NCBI GenBank assembly: GCA_035274425.1
Contig: DATEOC010000083.1
Location: 23,709 to 87,708, forward strand
Direction: 5' to 3'
Origin: JADMIH01 sp035274425
Lineage (GTDB): Bacteria > Chloroflexota > Chloroflexia > QHBQ01 > JADMIH01
DNA length: 64,000 nt
Positions 8,814-16,736 of the stretch are shown here, one piece after another. A program made the translations under genes and the position numbers. Within the stretch, counting starts at the first letter, position 1. Every line of letters begins with the position of its first letter. The notes below the pieces were generated by a model. The model was not told the DNA's origin. It was given only the letters and a program-made list of their open reading frames with translations, and searched no databases.

Positions 8814-9206
8814 TTACTCTCTATCCAGGGTCGCGATGCACTCTATCTCTACGAGCGCGTCTTTGGGCAGTCGCGCTACCTGCACGGTAGACCTTGCGGG
8901 AGGGTGGGTGTTGCTGAAGTAGCTGCCGTAGACATCATTCATGGCTGCGAAGTCGCCCATGTCCGCCAGGAAGACGGTCGTCTTCAGCACGGCGGCGAAA
9001 TTTGTGCCCGCTGCTTGCAGTACCGCGGCCAGGTTGTCGAGCGCGCGCCGGGTCTGTTCAGCGATGCCACCTTCTACCAGCGTGCCGGTTGCAGGGTCGA
9101 GGCCCACCTGTCCGGCTGTATAGACTACGTTGCCAAAGCGGATGCCCTGTGAGTAAGGGCCTATCGCGGCGGGAGCATGGTCTGTGTAGATTCTCTCTTT
9201 AGCCAA
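8814..9206 (-). CDS. ridA: RidA-family enamine/imine deaminase
   Basis: 130 residues, the normal RidA length. RidA hydrolyses reactive 2-aminoacrylate and other enamines made by PLP enzymes. Family motifs are GPYSQGIRFGNVVYTAGQVG at the N-terminus and ARSTVQVARLPKDALVEIEC at the C-terminus, containing the substrate-binding arginine and the conserved glutamate. The start is TTG at 9204-9206, chosen because AGGAGG (minus strand, 9216-9221) lies 9 nt upstream. The methyltransferase gene follows 5 nt downstream. Confidence 0.93.
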   Translation of the reverse strand: MAKERIYTDHAPAAIGPYSQGIRFGNVVYTAGQVGLDPATGTLVEGGIAEQTRRALDNLAAVLQAAGTNFAAVLKTTVFLADMGDFAAMNDVYGSYFSNTHPPARSTVQVARLPKDALVEIECIATLDRE

Positions 9207-9253
9207 AGGTTAGTACCTCCTGGATCAATCTGAATTACAAGTTGGGCGACATA

Positions 9254-10078
9254 TCACATGATGCCAAGCGCATCCATCAGGTCTGCCAGGTCCTCGAATA
9301 TGTAATTGGGTGTAGCTTCGGCGTGGGGGATGTCTTCACGTTGTGACACGCCGGTAAGGAGGAGCGCGGTGGCGATTCCCGCTCTTGCCCCGAAGGCGAT
9401 GTCGGTCTCCAATCTATCCCCTACGCACAGGGCTTCGTTGGGTGTTATACCTAGCCTCTCCAGCGCGACCTCAGCCATGTAGCCGTTGGGCTTGCCTATC
9501 ACGATGGGCGCGACTCCTGAACAGGCCTGCACGGCTGCCACTATGCTTCCCGCCCCCGGCCAAAGGTCGCCCCCTTCGACGGGCAAGGTGAGGTCGGCGT
9601 TCGTAGCGATGAATCGCGCTCCCTTTCTGACTGAGGAGCAGGCTTGCTGGAGGGAGCGGTACGTAAGTCCAAAGTCCAGGCCCACTACCACGAAATCGGG
9701 CTGACCACCCGCCGCTCGGAAGGCCGATGAGGCGGTGACCGTCGCCAGCAAGCTCGCCGAACCTAACACATACACTTCGCCACCCTCCGGATGCTCTCGT
9801 GCCAGATAGTCGGCTGTCGCCCCGGCGGAGGTCAGTATCTTCTCCGGCTCTACGCTGATGCCCATGCGGTCCAGTTTCTTGGAGAACTCCTGGGCTGTGA
9901 GTGTGGCGTTGTTGGTCAGTAGTATAAATGATAGCCCCGCCGCCCGTAAAGCCGGAAACAGCTCTGCCGTACCGGGCAGCGCCTCGTCCCCACGGTAGAG
10001 GACTCCGTCCATATCGAGTATCAGTCCTTTGAAGCGGCCCCGTAGCGTTTCAGCCAATTGCACCTTCCTGATCGTCAA
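9254..10078 (-). CDS. HAD-IIA family phosphatase (NagD / p-nitrophenylphosphatase type)
   Basis: 274 residues. All HAD motifs are visible: motif I ILDMDGVLYRGD (nucleophile Asp and acid/base Asp), motif II FILLTNNAT, the lysine of motif III in VIGKPNG, and motif IV VGDRLETDIAFGARAG. The cap between motifs II and III places it in class IIA, as in NagD, glycerol-1-phosphatase and 4-nitrophenylphosphatase. It should be a cytoplasmic, Mg-dependent phosphatase of small sugar or nucleotide phosphates. The start used is TTG; no clear ribosome site is seen, so an in-frame start a few codons later is possible. Confidence 0.9.
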   Translation of the reverse strand: MTIRKVQLAETLRGRFKGLILDMDGVLYRGDEALPGTAELFPALRAAGLSFILLTNNATLTAQEFSKKLDRMGISVEPEKILTSAGATADYLAREHPEGGEVYVLGSASLLATVTASSAFRAAGGQPDFVVVGLDFGLTYRSLQQACSSVRKGARFIATNADLTLPVEGGDLWPGAGSIVAAVQACSGVAPIVIGKPNGYMAEVALERLGITPNEALCVGDRLETDIAFGARAGIATALLLTGVSQREDIPHAEATPNYIFEDLADLMDALGIM

Positions 10079-10609
10079 TATGCACGGGTATTATGTATGA
10101 ATGGGTATGTTGGTGTCCACCGTAGAACCTGTTCAAGAGCCACCTTACGAGACTGAGGGTTTTGAATAACAAGGTGCCCTTTCCCTGTTCATTCTGAGCG
10201 AAGCGAAGAATCCAAAGCTGCCCCTATACATCCACGCTCGGAGATTCCTCACTTCGTTCGGAATGACAGGTAAATGAGTCTTGTTCTTATGTTGGTTCTC
10301 AGGGGTTAGGAATTGTCGCTCTAACCTTGCATGGAAATATAGGGGTCGCTTAGCCTATAATTCCTGGGCTGGGAGGGTCAAATGGTCATACAGAAAAGCA
10401 GGCGGCGTAGTGGCCCACTCTATAGAAGATGCGGGAGCGAAGTGATTTCTTATGTGCCAGAGGTGGTTACCTGGGAGTTACGGCTTGCCGGGCGGCATTT
10501 TACGCTGCTTAGGATAGTCCAGAAGGCCGTGTATATTATTGACCAGGGAGGCGTGCGGCGGGAGAAGCTCAGCCTCCGTTTACGCTTCGGGCACAATCGA
10601 GGATGACAG
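10079..10609. other. Intergenic region of 530 bp with one palindromic repeat, no convincing gene
   Basis: The region contains the ~85-bp palindromic element at 10185-10271. The only ORF of note (10382-10606, 74 codons, plus strand) has no ribosome site, unusual composition and no recognisable family, so I do not call it. Confidence 0.6.
10185..10271. repeat. ~85-bp palindromic intergenic element, copy A
   Basis: Left arm CCTGTTCATTCTGAGCGAAG and onward; right arm ends CTTCGTTCGGAATGACAGG. Imperfect inverted repeat with ~30-nt arms. It matches copies at 33770, 40220 and 52962; here the left arm is the 'CTGAGCGAAGCGAAGAAT' variant and the right the 'GATTCCTCACTTCGTTCGGAAT' variant. Confidence 0.85.
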
Positions 10610-10670
10610 AAATAACAAAAAGCATGAAAATGGGCGGCTGAGCTGCCCATTTTCATGCTTTTTGTTATTT
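10610..10670. terminator. Perfect 26-bp hairpin at the end of the PrcB-like gene
   Basis: Arms 10610-10635 and 10645-10670 are exact complements around a 9-nt centre. The A-rich outer 5' arm and T-rich outer 3' arm give each strand a U-rich run at the end of the stem. It overlaps the last two bases of the gene ending at 10669. Confidence 0.8.
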
Positions 10671-12090
10671 ACGGCAGTATTACCTCGGTCTCGCTGAAGG
10701 CCCTCTCGCCGTCTGAGAATACCACGTCGTACTTGGTTGGCCCGCCAGGCGTAAGGCCGGCTTTTGACACGACCGCAAAGTCATGAGGCTGGGTCACCAC
10801 CTGGGCGCATACACCGTCTCGCTCTACCCTACTCACTGCTGCCGTGATTCTACGGTCCGCCTCCGCCAGGCGCACGCCTGTTATGTCGAGGCGGAAGCAG
10901 GCGTTTCGCTTATCGCCCCAGAAGGCAGCGATCACAAACTCGGTCTTGAAGTCTACGGCAGGGGCGGGCGCGGTCGGATTCATCTGGTTGGTATGGCGCT
11001 TCCAGAGAGCGTCCCATTCGGCCTGATTAGCGACTGCTATGTAAAGTGGTTCGCTTATGCCTGAGAAGGAGCGAGGGCCGACTTGCAACTCGCTGAAGTG
11101 CCTGACTCTGAGCGGGACTCCATCCTCTTTAGGGCCGGGGCTTGGGACCGGAGCCGGGCCGGTGCCGTAGCGCCAGGTATGGTACTGCAACCCAACGTTG
11201 CCCATCTCGACGCGCCACGCAGGCTCATTGGCGGGATTGTAGGTGAGAATCCGGCGCTGGAAGGCCTGCATCATCACAGTGAACTTCTTGCCTTGTATCT
11301 CTATAGTGATCCAGTAAGGCTCGGTTAGGGGGTAGCCCATCGCATACAGCCAGTTGAAAAGCTGGCCCTCGCGGTACTGGCCGTTCTCGTAGACTGTGCC
11401 GCGCTGGTTCATAAAGTCCCAGAAGACGTCGGGGATGTTATGGCCTGTGACGCTCTCGTACTGCTGGTACTTCGGGATTCTGCCAACATCACCTTCCAGC
11501 GGGCCAGGGTGAACTGTACCGTCCGCCGTCAGCGACTCGCGCACCTCCTGGCCGATGCGGGGCTGCGACCTATTCTGGTTGGGATCGATGGTCGCTACGC
11601 GCCTCAGGGCAGCGTAGGTGGGCGTAACGTTGCGCGGGCCTGCGGTGATGACATCGCCCGCAACCGGCACCTGTGACGGCTCGCGCGGCTCAAAGGTGTT
11701 GTATCCGACCTGCATGTGACCTGAAATCATCTCCACCACCAGCAGGCCGTTGGTCACGAACCAGGGCGACTTCGGGTCGCCGTTAGGGTCGTTTATCTCC
11801 ATGCGCGACTTGTCGTAATAGCGCACCTGGCGCTTGCCGCCTGGGCTTTCCATGAGCGGCTCGGTCCTGTTGTCATTTGCTACGGGACCCCATAGCCATG
11901 ATCGCTTGGCGACACCTTGCGAAACGGGCATGTCGGCACGCTGCCACACTTGCTCGAACGCGCCTGTATTGGACTGTGCGGGTTGGTGCGCTGCCGCGAG
12001 GGTAGGCAACAGCATGGCCGCTACCGCAAACAACATCACGCCTGAGCGCTGGGGAAGTCTCCTTCCTCCTTTCCACATTCTTTGTAGCAT
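10669..12090 (-). CDS. Secreted protein with FGYP-type module and PrcB_C-like C-terminal domain
   Basis: About 473 residues. The N-terminus is a signal peptide (RSGVMLFAVAAMLLPTLAAA). The middle resembles a module found twice in the protein encoded at 40403-42952: LFNWLYAMGYPLTEPYW ... MMQAFQRRILTYNPAN ... VGLQYH, the same 'YP(I/L)TE ... QxFxRxxxxYxP' pattern. The C-terminal ~130 residues (VANQAEWDALWKRHTNQ ... VDFKTEFVIAAFWG ... DFAVV) match the pattern of PrcB_C domains found in extracellular proteins. Function unknown; it should be outside the cell. The ATG at 12088-12090 is chosen because GGAGG lies 8 nt upstream; the GTG three codons earlier touches that GGAGG and is unlikely. Confidence 0.72.
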   Translation of the reverse strand: MLQRMWKGGRRLPQRSGVMLFAVAAMLLPTLAAAHQPAQSNTGAFEQVWQRADMPVSQGVAKRSWLWGPVANDNRTEPLMESPGGKRQVRYYDKSRMEINDPNGDPKSPWFVTNGLLVVEMISGHMQVGYNTFEPREPSQVPVAGDVITAGPRNVTPTYAALRRVATIDPNQNRSQPRIGQEVRESLTADGTVHPGPLEGDVGRIPKYQQYESVTGHNIPDVFWDFMNQRGTVYENGQYREGQLFNWLYAMGYPLTEPYWITIEIQGKKFTVMMQAFQRRILTYNPANEPAWRVEMGNVGLQYHTWRYGTGPAPVPSPGPKEDGVPLRVRHFSELQVGPRSFSGISEPLYIAVANQAEWDALWKRHTNQMNPTAPAPAVDFKTEFVIAAFWGDKRNACFRLDITGVRLAEADRRITAAVSRVERDGVCAQVVTQPHDFAVVSKAGLTPGGPTKYDVVFSDGERAFSETEVILP

Positions 12091-12201
12091 TTCTTCCACC
12101 TCCGTGAGATATTCTTACCTAAGTGCGGGGCTCAATTTTCCCCGTCTATAATTATTAACGAAGGTCGCATACCTGGGTTGCTATAGCCGAAAACATGTTT
12201 C

Positions 12202-12254
12202 GTTCAAAGAGAAAGGTGGTGGACGCTGAGCGTCCACCACCTTTCTCTTTGAAC
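12202..12254. terminator. Near-perfect 25-bp hairpin after ruvB
   Basis: Arms 12202-12226 and 12230-12254 pair completely around TGA. It is 7 nt downstream of the ruvB stop on the minus strand and separates ruvB from the secreted-protein gene. Confidence 0.8.
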
Positions 12255-12261
12255 CATATCT

Positions 12262-13299
12262 TTAGAAGAGTTTGGGCTGCTCGACCTCGACTTCTTCGGG
12301 GCGGGTGGGGTAGGGGATGCCCATGTGCTCGTAGGCTTTGCGGGTCGTTACGCGGCCACGCGAGGTGCGCGCCAGGAAGCCGAGCTGTAATAGATACGGC
12401 TCGTACACATCCATGATGGTGTCAGCTTCCTCGCTGATGGAGGCAGCTATCGTGCCGAGGCCTACCGGTCCGCCGTCGAACTTGTCAATGATGGCGTGGA
12501 GGATGCGGCGGTCAATATCGTCCAGGCCGAGCGCATCTATCTCCAGCCGCCGGAGAGCTTCCTCCGCGACCTCTGGGGTGATCTTGCCGTCGGCGCGGAC
12601 CTGGGCATAGTCGCGTACCCTGCGCAGGAGGCGGTTGGCAACGCGGGGCGTGCCCCTGCTTCGGAGAGCTATCTGCCTGGCCCCTTCGTCCTCTACGGCC
12701 ACACCCATGATGCGGGCGGAACGCTTGATAATCTGCTCCATCGCGTCCAGGCTGTAATATTCGAGTCGGAAGGTCACGCCGAAGCGGTCTCGAAGAGGCG
12801 ATGAGAGCATGGCAAGGCGGGTGGTCGCTCCGATGATTGTAAAAGGTGGGAGGTTCAAGCGCAAAGAGCGTGCGGACGGTCCCTTGCCTATCATCACGTC
12901 GAGCGCGTAGTCCTCCATCGCGGGGTACAGCACTTCTTCGACAGCGCGGTTGAGGCGGTGGATTTCGTCCAGGAAGAGTATCTCGCGCTCTTTGAGATTG
13001 GAAAGGATAGAGGCGAGGTCGCCGGGACGCTCAATGGCGGGGCCGGAGGTGGTCCTTATGGGCACTCCCATCTCGTTGGCGATAACGGTAGAGATGGTGG
13101 TCTTGCCGAGGCCGGGGGGGCCGTAGAAGAGCATGTGGTCCAGCACTTCGTCGCGTGCCTGAGCCGCTTCGAGCATGATACCGACGTGGTCCTTCAGCTT
13201 CTCCTGCCCGATATACTCCACGATGCGACGCGGGCGAAGCGTCTGCTCTATCTCTGCTTCATTCTCTTTGGTCTTTGCTGAAATCAGGCGCTCTACCAT
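12262..13299 (-). CDS. ruvB: Holliday junction branch-migration ATPase RuvB
   Basis: 345 residues, full length for RuvB. Motifs: Walker A YGPPGLGKTT, Walker B LFLDEIHR, sensor GATTRLAMLSSPLRDRFG (including the arginine finger region), and the C-terminal winged helix ending GRVTTRKAYEHMGI. With RuvA, the hexamer drives branch migration of Holliday junctions. AGGAGA lies 5 nt before the ATG. ruvA and ruvC are not adjacent, and a stand-alone ruvB is known in many bacteria. A short degenerate heptad array (13316-13343) lies just upstream. Confidence 0.97.
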   Translation of the reverse strand: MVERLISAKTKENEAEIEQTLRPRRIVEYIGQEKLKDHVGIMLEAAQARDEVLDHMLFYGPPGLGKTTISTVIANEMGVPIRTTSGPAIERPGDLASILSNLKEREILFLDEIHRLNRAVEEVLYPAMEDYALDVMIGKGPSARSLRLNLPPFTIIGATTRLAMLSSPLRDRFGVTFRLEYYSLDAMEQIIKRSARIMGVAVEDEGARQIALRSRGTPRVANRLLRRVRDYAQVRADGKITPEVAEEALRRLEIDALGLDDIDRRILHAIIDKFDGGPVGLGTIAASISEEADTIMDVYEPYLLQLGFLARTSRGRVTTRKAYEHMGIPYPTRPEEVEVEQPKLF

Positions 13300-13315
13300 T
13301 GGGGTCTCCTGGGGT

Positions 13316-13343
13316 GATGAACGACGAACGATGAATGACGGAT
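13316..13343. repeat. Heptad array upstream of ruvB (4 units)
   Basis: GATGAAC, GACGAAC, GATGAAT, GACGGAT in register; a degenerate relative of the GACGATA family. Confidence 0.65.
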
Positions 13344-13451
13344 TAAGTATGCTGAATTTGGTGCTTGCATTAGAACATATTTGCTGATATTATACCACAA
13401 TGTAACTGTCAATGCTATGGGGAAAAGGGTGACTTTCCGCGCAAAATAATA

Positions 13452-13471
13452 CGTCGCCCATTTGGGCGACG
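13452..13471 (-). terminator. Intrinsic terminator of the small membrane protein gene
   Basis: Nine-bp GC-rich stem (CGTCGCCCA / TGGGCGACG) with a TT loop. On the minus strand it is followed by TATTATTTT, a classical U-rich tail. It lies 7 nt after the stop at 13479. Confidence 0.75.
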
Positions 13472-13478
13472 CGTAAGC

Positions 13479-13904
13479 TCATTTTTGGCCTGGGAGGGGG
13501 ATGAAGCCGAGGAGTTTGCGTTTTGGGGTGGGGGACCTGCCGAATGTGCGGTAGGTCTCGGCGGCCACTCGCTTGGCTTCGATTCGCTCCACTTCGCCGT
13601 AGCTAACTTCCTGGAGGGCCTTTTCTTTCTCCCACGTCAGGAGACCGGCTATGATTACGACGGGGAGCGCGAGGGCCTGCCAGCGGCCAAGCTTCCACCA
13701 CTCGTATTGCGCCCACCTGTAGACCTGCACCGGGTTGGCTTCAGGATAGGGCGGTACCTGGTATGGGAGCTTCCTGGATAGCTTTTTGGCCTGCTTCATG
13801 GCCTTGCGCGGTGGCGTAGGGAAACCACGGTTGGGCTTCAGACCTTCCATAGCCGCGAAGCGCGACTTCTGCCTTAACTCTTTTATCTTGTCGTCTTTAG
13901 CCAT
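13479..13904 (-). CDS. Small basic single-pass membrane protein, unknown function
   Basis: 141 residues; family not recognised. A basic N-terminal half (PPRKAMKQAKKLSRKLPYQVPP) precedes one transmembrane segment about residues 74-91 (WQALALPVVIIAGLLTW), followed by a charged tail (EKEKALQEVSYGEVERIEAKRVAAETY) that may form a short helix. It lies between ruvB and the DUF4230 gene, all on the minus strand, with its own terminator. No clear ribosome site is seen at the ATG. Confidence 0.6.
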   Translation of the reverse strand: MAKDDKIKELRQKSRFAAMEGLKPNRGFPTPPRKAMKQAKKLSRKLPYQVPPYPEANPVQVYRWAQYEWWKLGRWQALALPVVIIAGLLTWEKEKALQEVSYGEVERIEAKRVAAETYRTFGRSPTPKRKLLGFIPLPGQK

Positions 13905-13995
13905 GCTCTACGAGACCCCCTCCAAGTTAATATAGTGAAGATATAGCAGGGGACACCCCTGCGACCCCGTCAAGGACAGTTGCCCCTGCACCCCT

Positions 13996-15090
13996 TTAGG
14001 GTCCACTCTCAAACTTTACTTCCTCATAACCCAGACCGGTGACCAGGCTCCTGATAACATCTTGGGCGTTCTTTTCCGCCTGGGTCAATATGCCATTCTC
14101 GATGGCAGCCTGCAATATCTGTTCCTCAGCTACCTGGCGTATTCGCGTCTCAAGGTTGGGGTCGGGCACAAAACGGATGATGCCGCTGTTGCGCTCATAA
14201 ACGGTGGTCTTCTCGTTGTTGAGGATGTTCTTGAGGTTGAAGACCTCCGCCTTTGGCAGCTTGATGGTGACGGAATTGGTTTCGGTCATAAACTTTATAT
14301 CTTCTGGCTTCAGCTTGGAAAGGTCTACACCCGCGATAACGTCGCCGTGCGCTATGAGGAGTATTTTATCGCCCGTGAGGAAGTCGAATAAGGGGCCGCT
14401 GCTGGTCCCTGGGACGACCTTCTCGATTTCATAGCGCACCGTCTCCAGGCGGCTGAGCGCGCTTACTTTCTCGATGATGCTTGGGCGGCTTATATCTATG
14501 CTCTGTTTGGACGGGGCGAAGAGGTTGGGCACCCACCCGAAGAGGCTGCCCAGGCCGGAGAAACCGTCCCTGATGGTCGCGAAGGCGAGGAGCGAGCAGG
14601 CAATGGCTATCACTCCGAAGGTGGCGGCGAATATGGAGCAAGCCGATGGCCCCTGCTTTATGACCGTCACGGCTTGCCTGTCGTCACGGGTGCGCTCATC
14701 CCGCTCCGGCGGACGCTCCATGAGGCTCCTGTTTGGCGAGGGTGCCTCGATGGCAGGGGAGACTAATGGGGCCTGGTTATATGTGGCGTATGGGGGGAGA
14801 GCTGGTGGGGAGGGCTGGGGAGGTTGCGCCGGGGCGGCTGCAGGGGTATAAAGCGTGCCGGGGCGCAGGGGTGGTCGTGACGGGTCCTCATTAGCAGGCA
14901 GTCGCGTGGTTGGGTCGTCAGGGGCAGCTTTACCGCCGAACTCTATTACCCACTCGCCCCCGCTCTCTGCGGGAGGGGCAGGTGTTGGCTTGTTCTCGGG
15001 CAAGATACGGACTGAGCCGGGATCGCTATCCCTCTGCTCCAGGCCTCCGTCGCTGACCCTCTTTCGCCTCTGGACGTGTTCCTCACCCAT
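13996..15090 (-). CDS. DUF4230 membrane protein with long proline-rich N-terminus
   Basis: About 364 residues. Residues ~1-125 are polar and proline-rich (disordered, cytoplasmic), followed by one transmembrane segment (CSIFAATFGVIAIACSLLAF), then a DUF4230 domain (ALSRLETVRYEIEKVV ... GDKILLIAHGDVIAGVDLSKL ... VYERNSGIIRFVPDPNLE). DUF4230 proteins are widespread envelope proteins without a known activity. GGAG lies 8 nt before the ATG at 15088-15090, which favours it over the ATG at 15111. A TATAAT box (minus strand, 15135-15140) precedes the gene, directly next to the heptad array at 15153. Confidence 0.78.
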   Translation of the reverse strand: MGEEHVQRRKRVSDGGLEQRDSDPGSVRILPENKPTPAPPAESGGEWVIEFGGKAAPDDPTTRLPANEDPSRPPLRPGTLYTPAAAPAQPPQPSPPALPPYATYNQAPLVSPAIEAPSPNRSLMERPPERDERTRDDRQAVTVIKQGPSACSIFAATFGVIAIACSLLAFATIRDGFSGLGSLFGWVPNLFAPSKQSIDISRPSIIEKVSALSRLETVRYEIEKVVPGTSSGPLFDFLTGDKILLIAHGDVIAGVDLSKLKPEDIKFMTETNSVTIKLPKAEVFNLKNILNNEKTTVYERNSGIIRFVPDPNLETRIRQVAEEQILQAAIENGILTQAEKNAQDVIRSLVTGLGYEEVKFESGP

Positions 15091-15152
15091 GATCTGCTCT
15101 CCAATCGTCATGCTGCTACGCCCTTGCCTGCCATATTATACCACTTGAGGTA

Positions 15153-15201
15153 GACGATAGACGATAGACGATAGACGATAGACGATAGACGATAGACGAA
15201 G
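15153..15201. repeat. Heptad array GACGATA (6 units plus one variant)
   Basis: Six exact GACGATA units followed by GACGAAG. It is the left arm of an inverted pair with 15260-15289. Confidence 0.95.
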
Positions 15202-15224
15202 TACGGAACAAACTATTCGTCCTT

Positions 15225-15289
15225 CATCATCGCATCACACATCACGCATCACGTTTCACTCTATCGTCTATCGTCTATCGTCTATCGTC
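15225..15289. repeat. Composite heptad array: GCATCAC/GTTTCAC units changing to TCTATCG in register
   Basis: Units read CATCATC, GCATCAC, ACATCAC, GCATCAC, GTTTCAC, then four TCTATCG units, with no break in the 7-bp register. The second half is the reverse complement of the GACGATA array 15153-15201. Confidence 0.9.
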
Positions 15290-15395
15290 CAGCCTCCCCG
15301 ATATACGTGTACTTCCTTGTTGCTACAGGAAAGGGTATGTTAGAATAACCACGGTAATTACGTCCCACATTGATGCGACGTTACGGAATGCCATA

Positions 15396-16736
15396 TTGAG
15401 CAGCGAACACATAGATACAGGGTCAGGGCGGCGAGAACCACTCATTCCGCCCCTTCGAGTGACCCCACGTGAACGCAATCGCTTGATATTGGTGGGCATC
15501 GCGGCCCTGGTCGTCTGGTGGCTGTTGAGCCAGTCGTTGGACGCGATGGGGCCGTTCATTTTGGCCCTCATCCTGGGTTATCTGATGCTCCCCCTGGTCG
15601 ATAGGCTCAGCAAATTCCTGCCGCGTGCGGTGGCGATCCTGGCCGTATACCTGGTGTTCATCCTCATTTTCAGCTTGCTCATAGCGTGGCTGGTCCCACT
15701 CGCTATAAATCAGATACGGGAGGTAATAGGCAACTCTGAACAGTACGCGAAGCAGGTCCGCGAATGGGGGCAGGGGATAGCCGCGTGGTATAGCTCGCTG
15801 CCTCTCTCTGAAGAGGTTCGCAACTCTATAGAGGATGGGGCACGCAATTCGCTGGGGTCGGTAGGGGGCTTCTTGCAGGATGCTCTCCTCGGCTTTCTCC
15901 GGTGGCTCACGCGGGCGTTTGGCTCCATAGTGGGGTTCATCATAATCCCCTTCTGGCTTTTCTACGTGCTCAAGGATAAGGACCGGGGGATCAAGGCGTT
16001 CAACAACATGCTGCCGCGCACGTGGCGCATAGATGTATGGCGGATCGTCCGCATAATCAACGGTATCCTTAGCAGCTACATCCGGGGGCAGCTCATCCTC
16101 GGCATAGTGGTCGGCATCGCCTCGACTATAGGGCTGCTCCTGGTCGGAGCGCCGTACGCCATATTGCTGGGGATAATCTCCGGGTTCACGGAAGTGATAC
16201 CGGTGGTGGGGCCAATACTCGGCGCGATACCTGGCCTGGTCCTGGCGAGCTTCAGCCCCGAAGGGTGGGTCATGGTGCTCAAGGTGCTGGCGGTATACGT
16301 CGTCGTGCAGCAGCTTGAGAACAACTTGCTCGTTCCAAAGATACAGGGAGATAGCGTAAAGCTGCACCCATCGCTCATAATGGTATCGCTGGTGGTTGGG
16401 AGCCAGGTAGCGGGGCTGTTCGGTTTGATAGTGGCGGTCCCGGTTGCAGCGATTTTGAGGGATGTGTATCTTTATCTGTACAGGCGGTTCGCGGAGGGGT
16501 ATAGTCCACACGATGCCGAAGCGAGTGTCCCTTCGCGGGAGTCGGAAGGGACACCTGAGGGTGAGACAGAGGAGAGCCGCGAGCTTGCCGAGGCCCGCAA
16601 GGAGCCCGGAACCAGTGACGACGAGATGATAGCCCGGCTTGATGAGACCTCAGCCGGGGGTGCGAATAGTGATGAAGTAAAGATGGAGCAGCGCGAGGAT
16701 AGCAATATGCTCCCAGGGAGAGCGTCCAAAAAGTGA
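15396..16736 (+). CDS. AI-2E family permease (PerM/TqsA type)
   Basis: 446 residues. About eight hydrophobic segments in the arrangement of the AI-2E transporter family, with a long amphipathic region (about 100-170) after the third. The diagnostic block QQLENNLLVPKIQGDSVKLHPSLIMVSLVVG (cited in part) precedes the last segments. Members export signals or ions, or act as Na+/H+ antiporters. The C-terminal ~80 residues are acidic and probably disordered. The start is TTG at 15396; the frame has no ATG nearby. The stop overlaps the LCP gene start by 4 nt (GTGA). Confidence 0.87.
   Translation: MSSEHIDTGSGRREPLIPPLRVTPRERNRLILVGIAALVVWWLLSQSLDAMGPFILALILGYLMLPLVDRLSKFLPRAVAILAVYLVFILIFSLLIAWLVPLAINQIREVIGNSEQYAKQVREWGQGIAAWYSSLPLSEEVRNSIEDGARNSLGSVGGFLQDALLGFLRWLTRAFGSIVGFIIIPFWLFYVLKDKDRGIKAFNNMLPRTWRIDVWRIVRIINGILSSYIRGQLILGIVVGIASTIGLLLVGAPYAILLGIISGFTEVIPVVGPILGAIPGLVLASFSPEGWVMVLKVLAVYVVVQQLENNLLVPKIQGDSVKLHPSLIMVSLVVGSQVAGLFGLIVAVPVAAILRDVYLYLYRRFAEGYSPHDAEASVPSRESEGTPEGETEESRELAEARKEPGTSDDEMIARLDETSAGGANSDEVKMEQREDSNMLPGRASKK

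Noticed and set aside
10382..10606. 74-codon plus-strand ORF in the 530-bp intergenic region
   Set aside because: No ribosome site, no recognisable family, arginine-rich composition typical of a chance frame in GC-rich DNA.
15153..15289. Possible CRISPR array (short repeats, palindromic arrangement)
   Set aside because: Units are 7 bp and directly joined, with no spacers of 30-40 bp and no cas genes.
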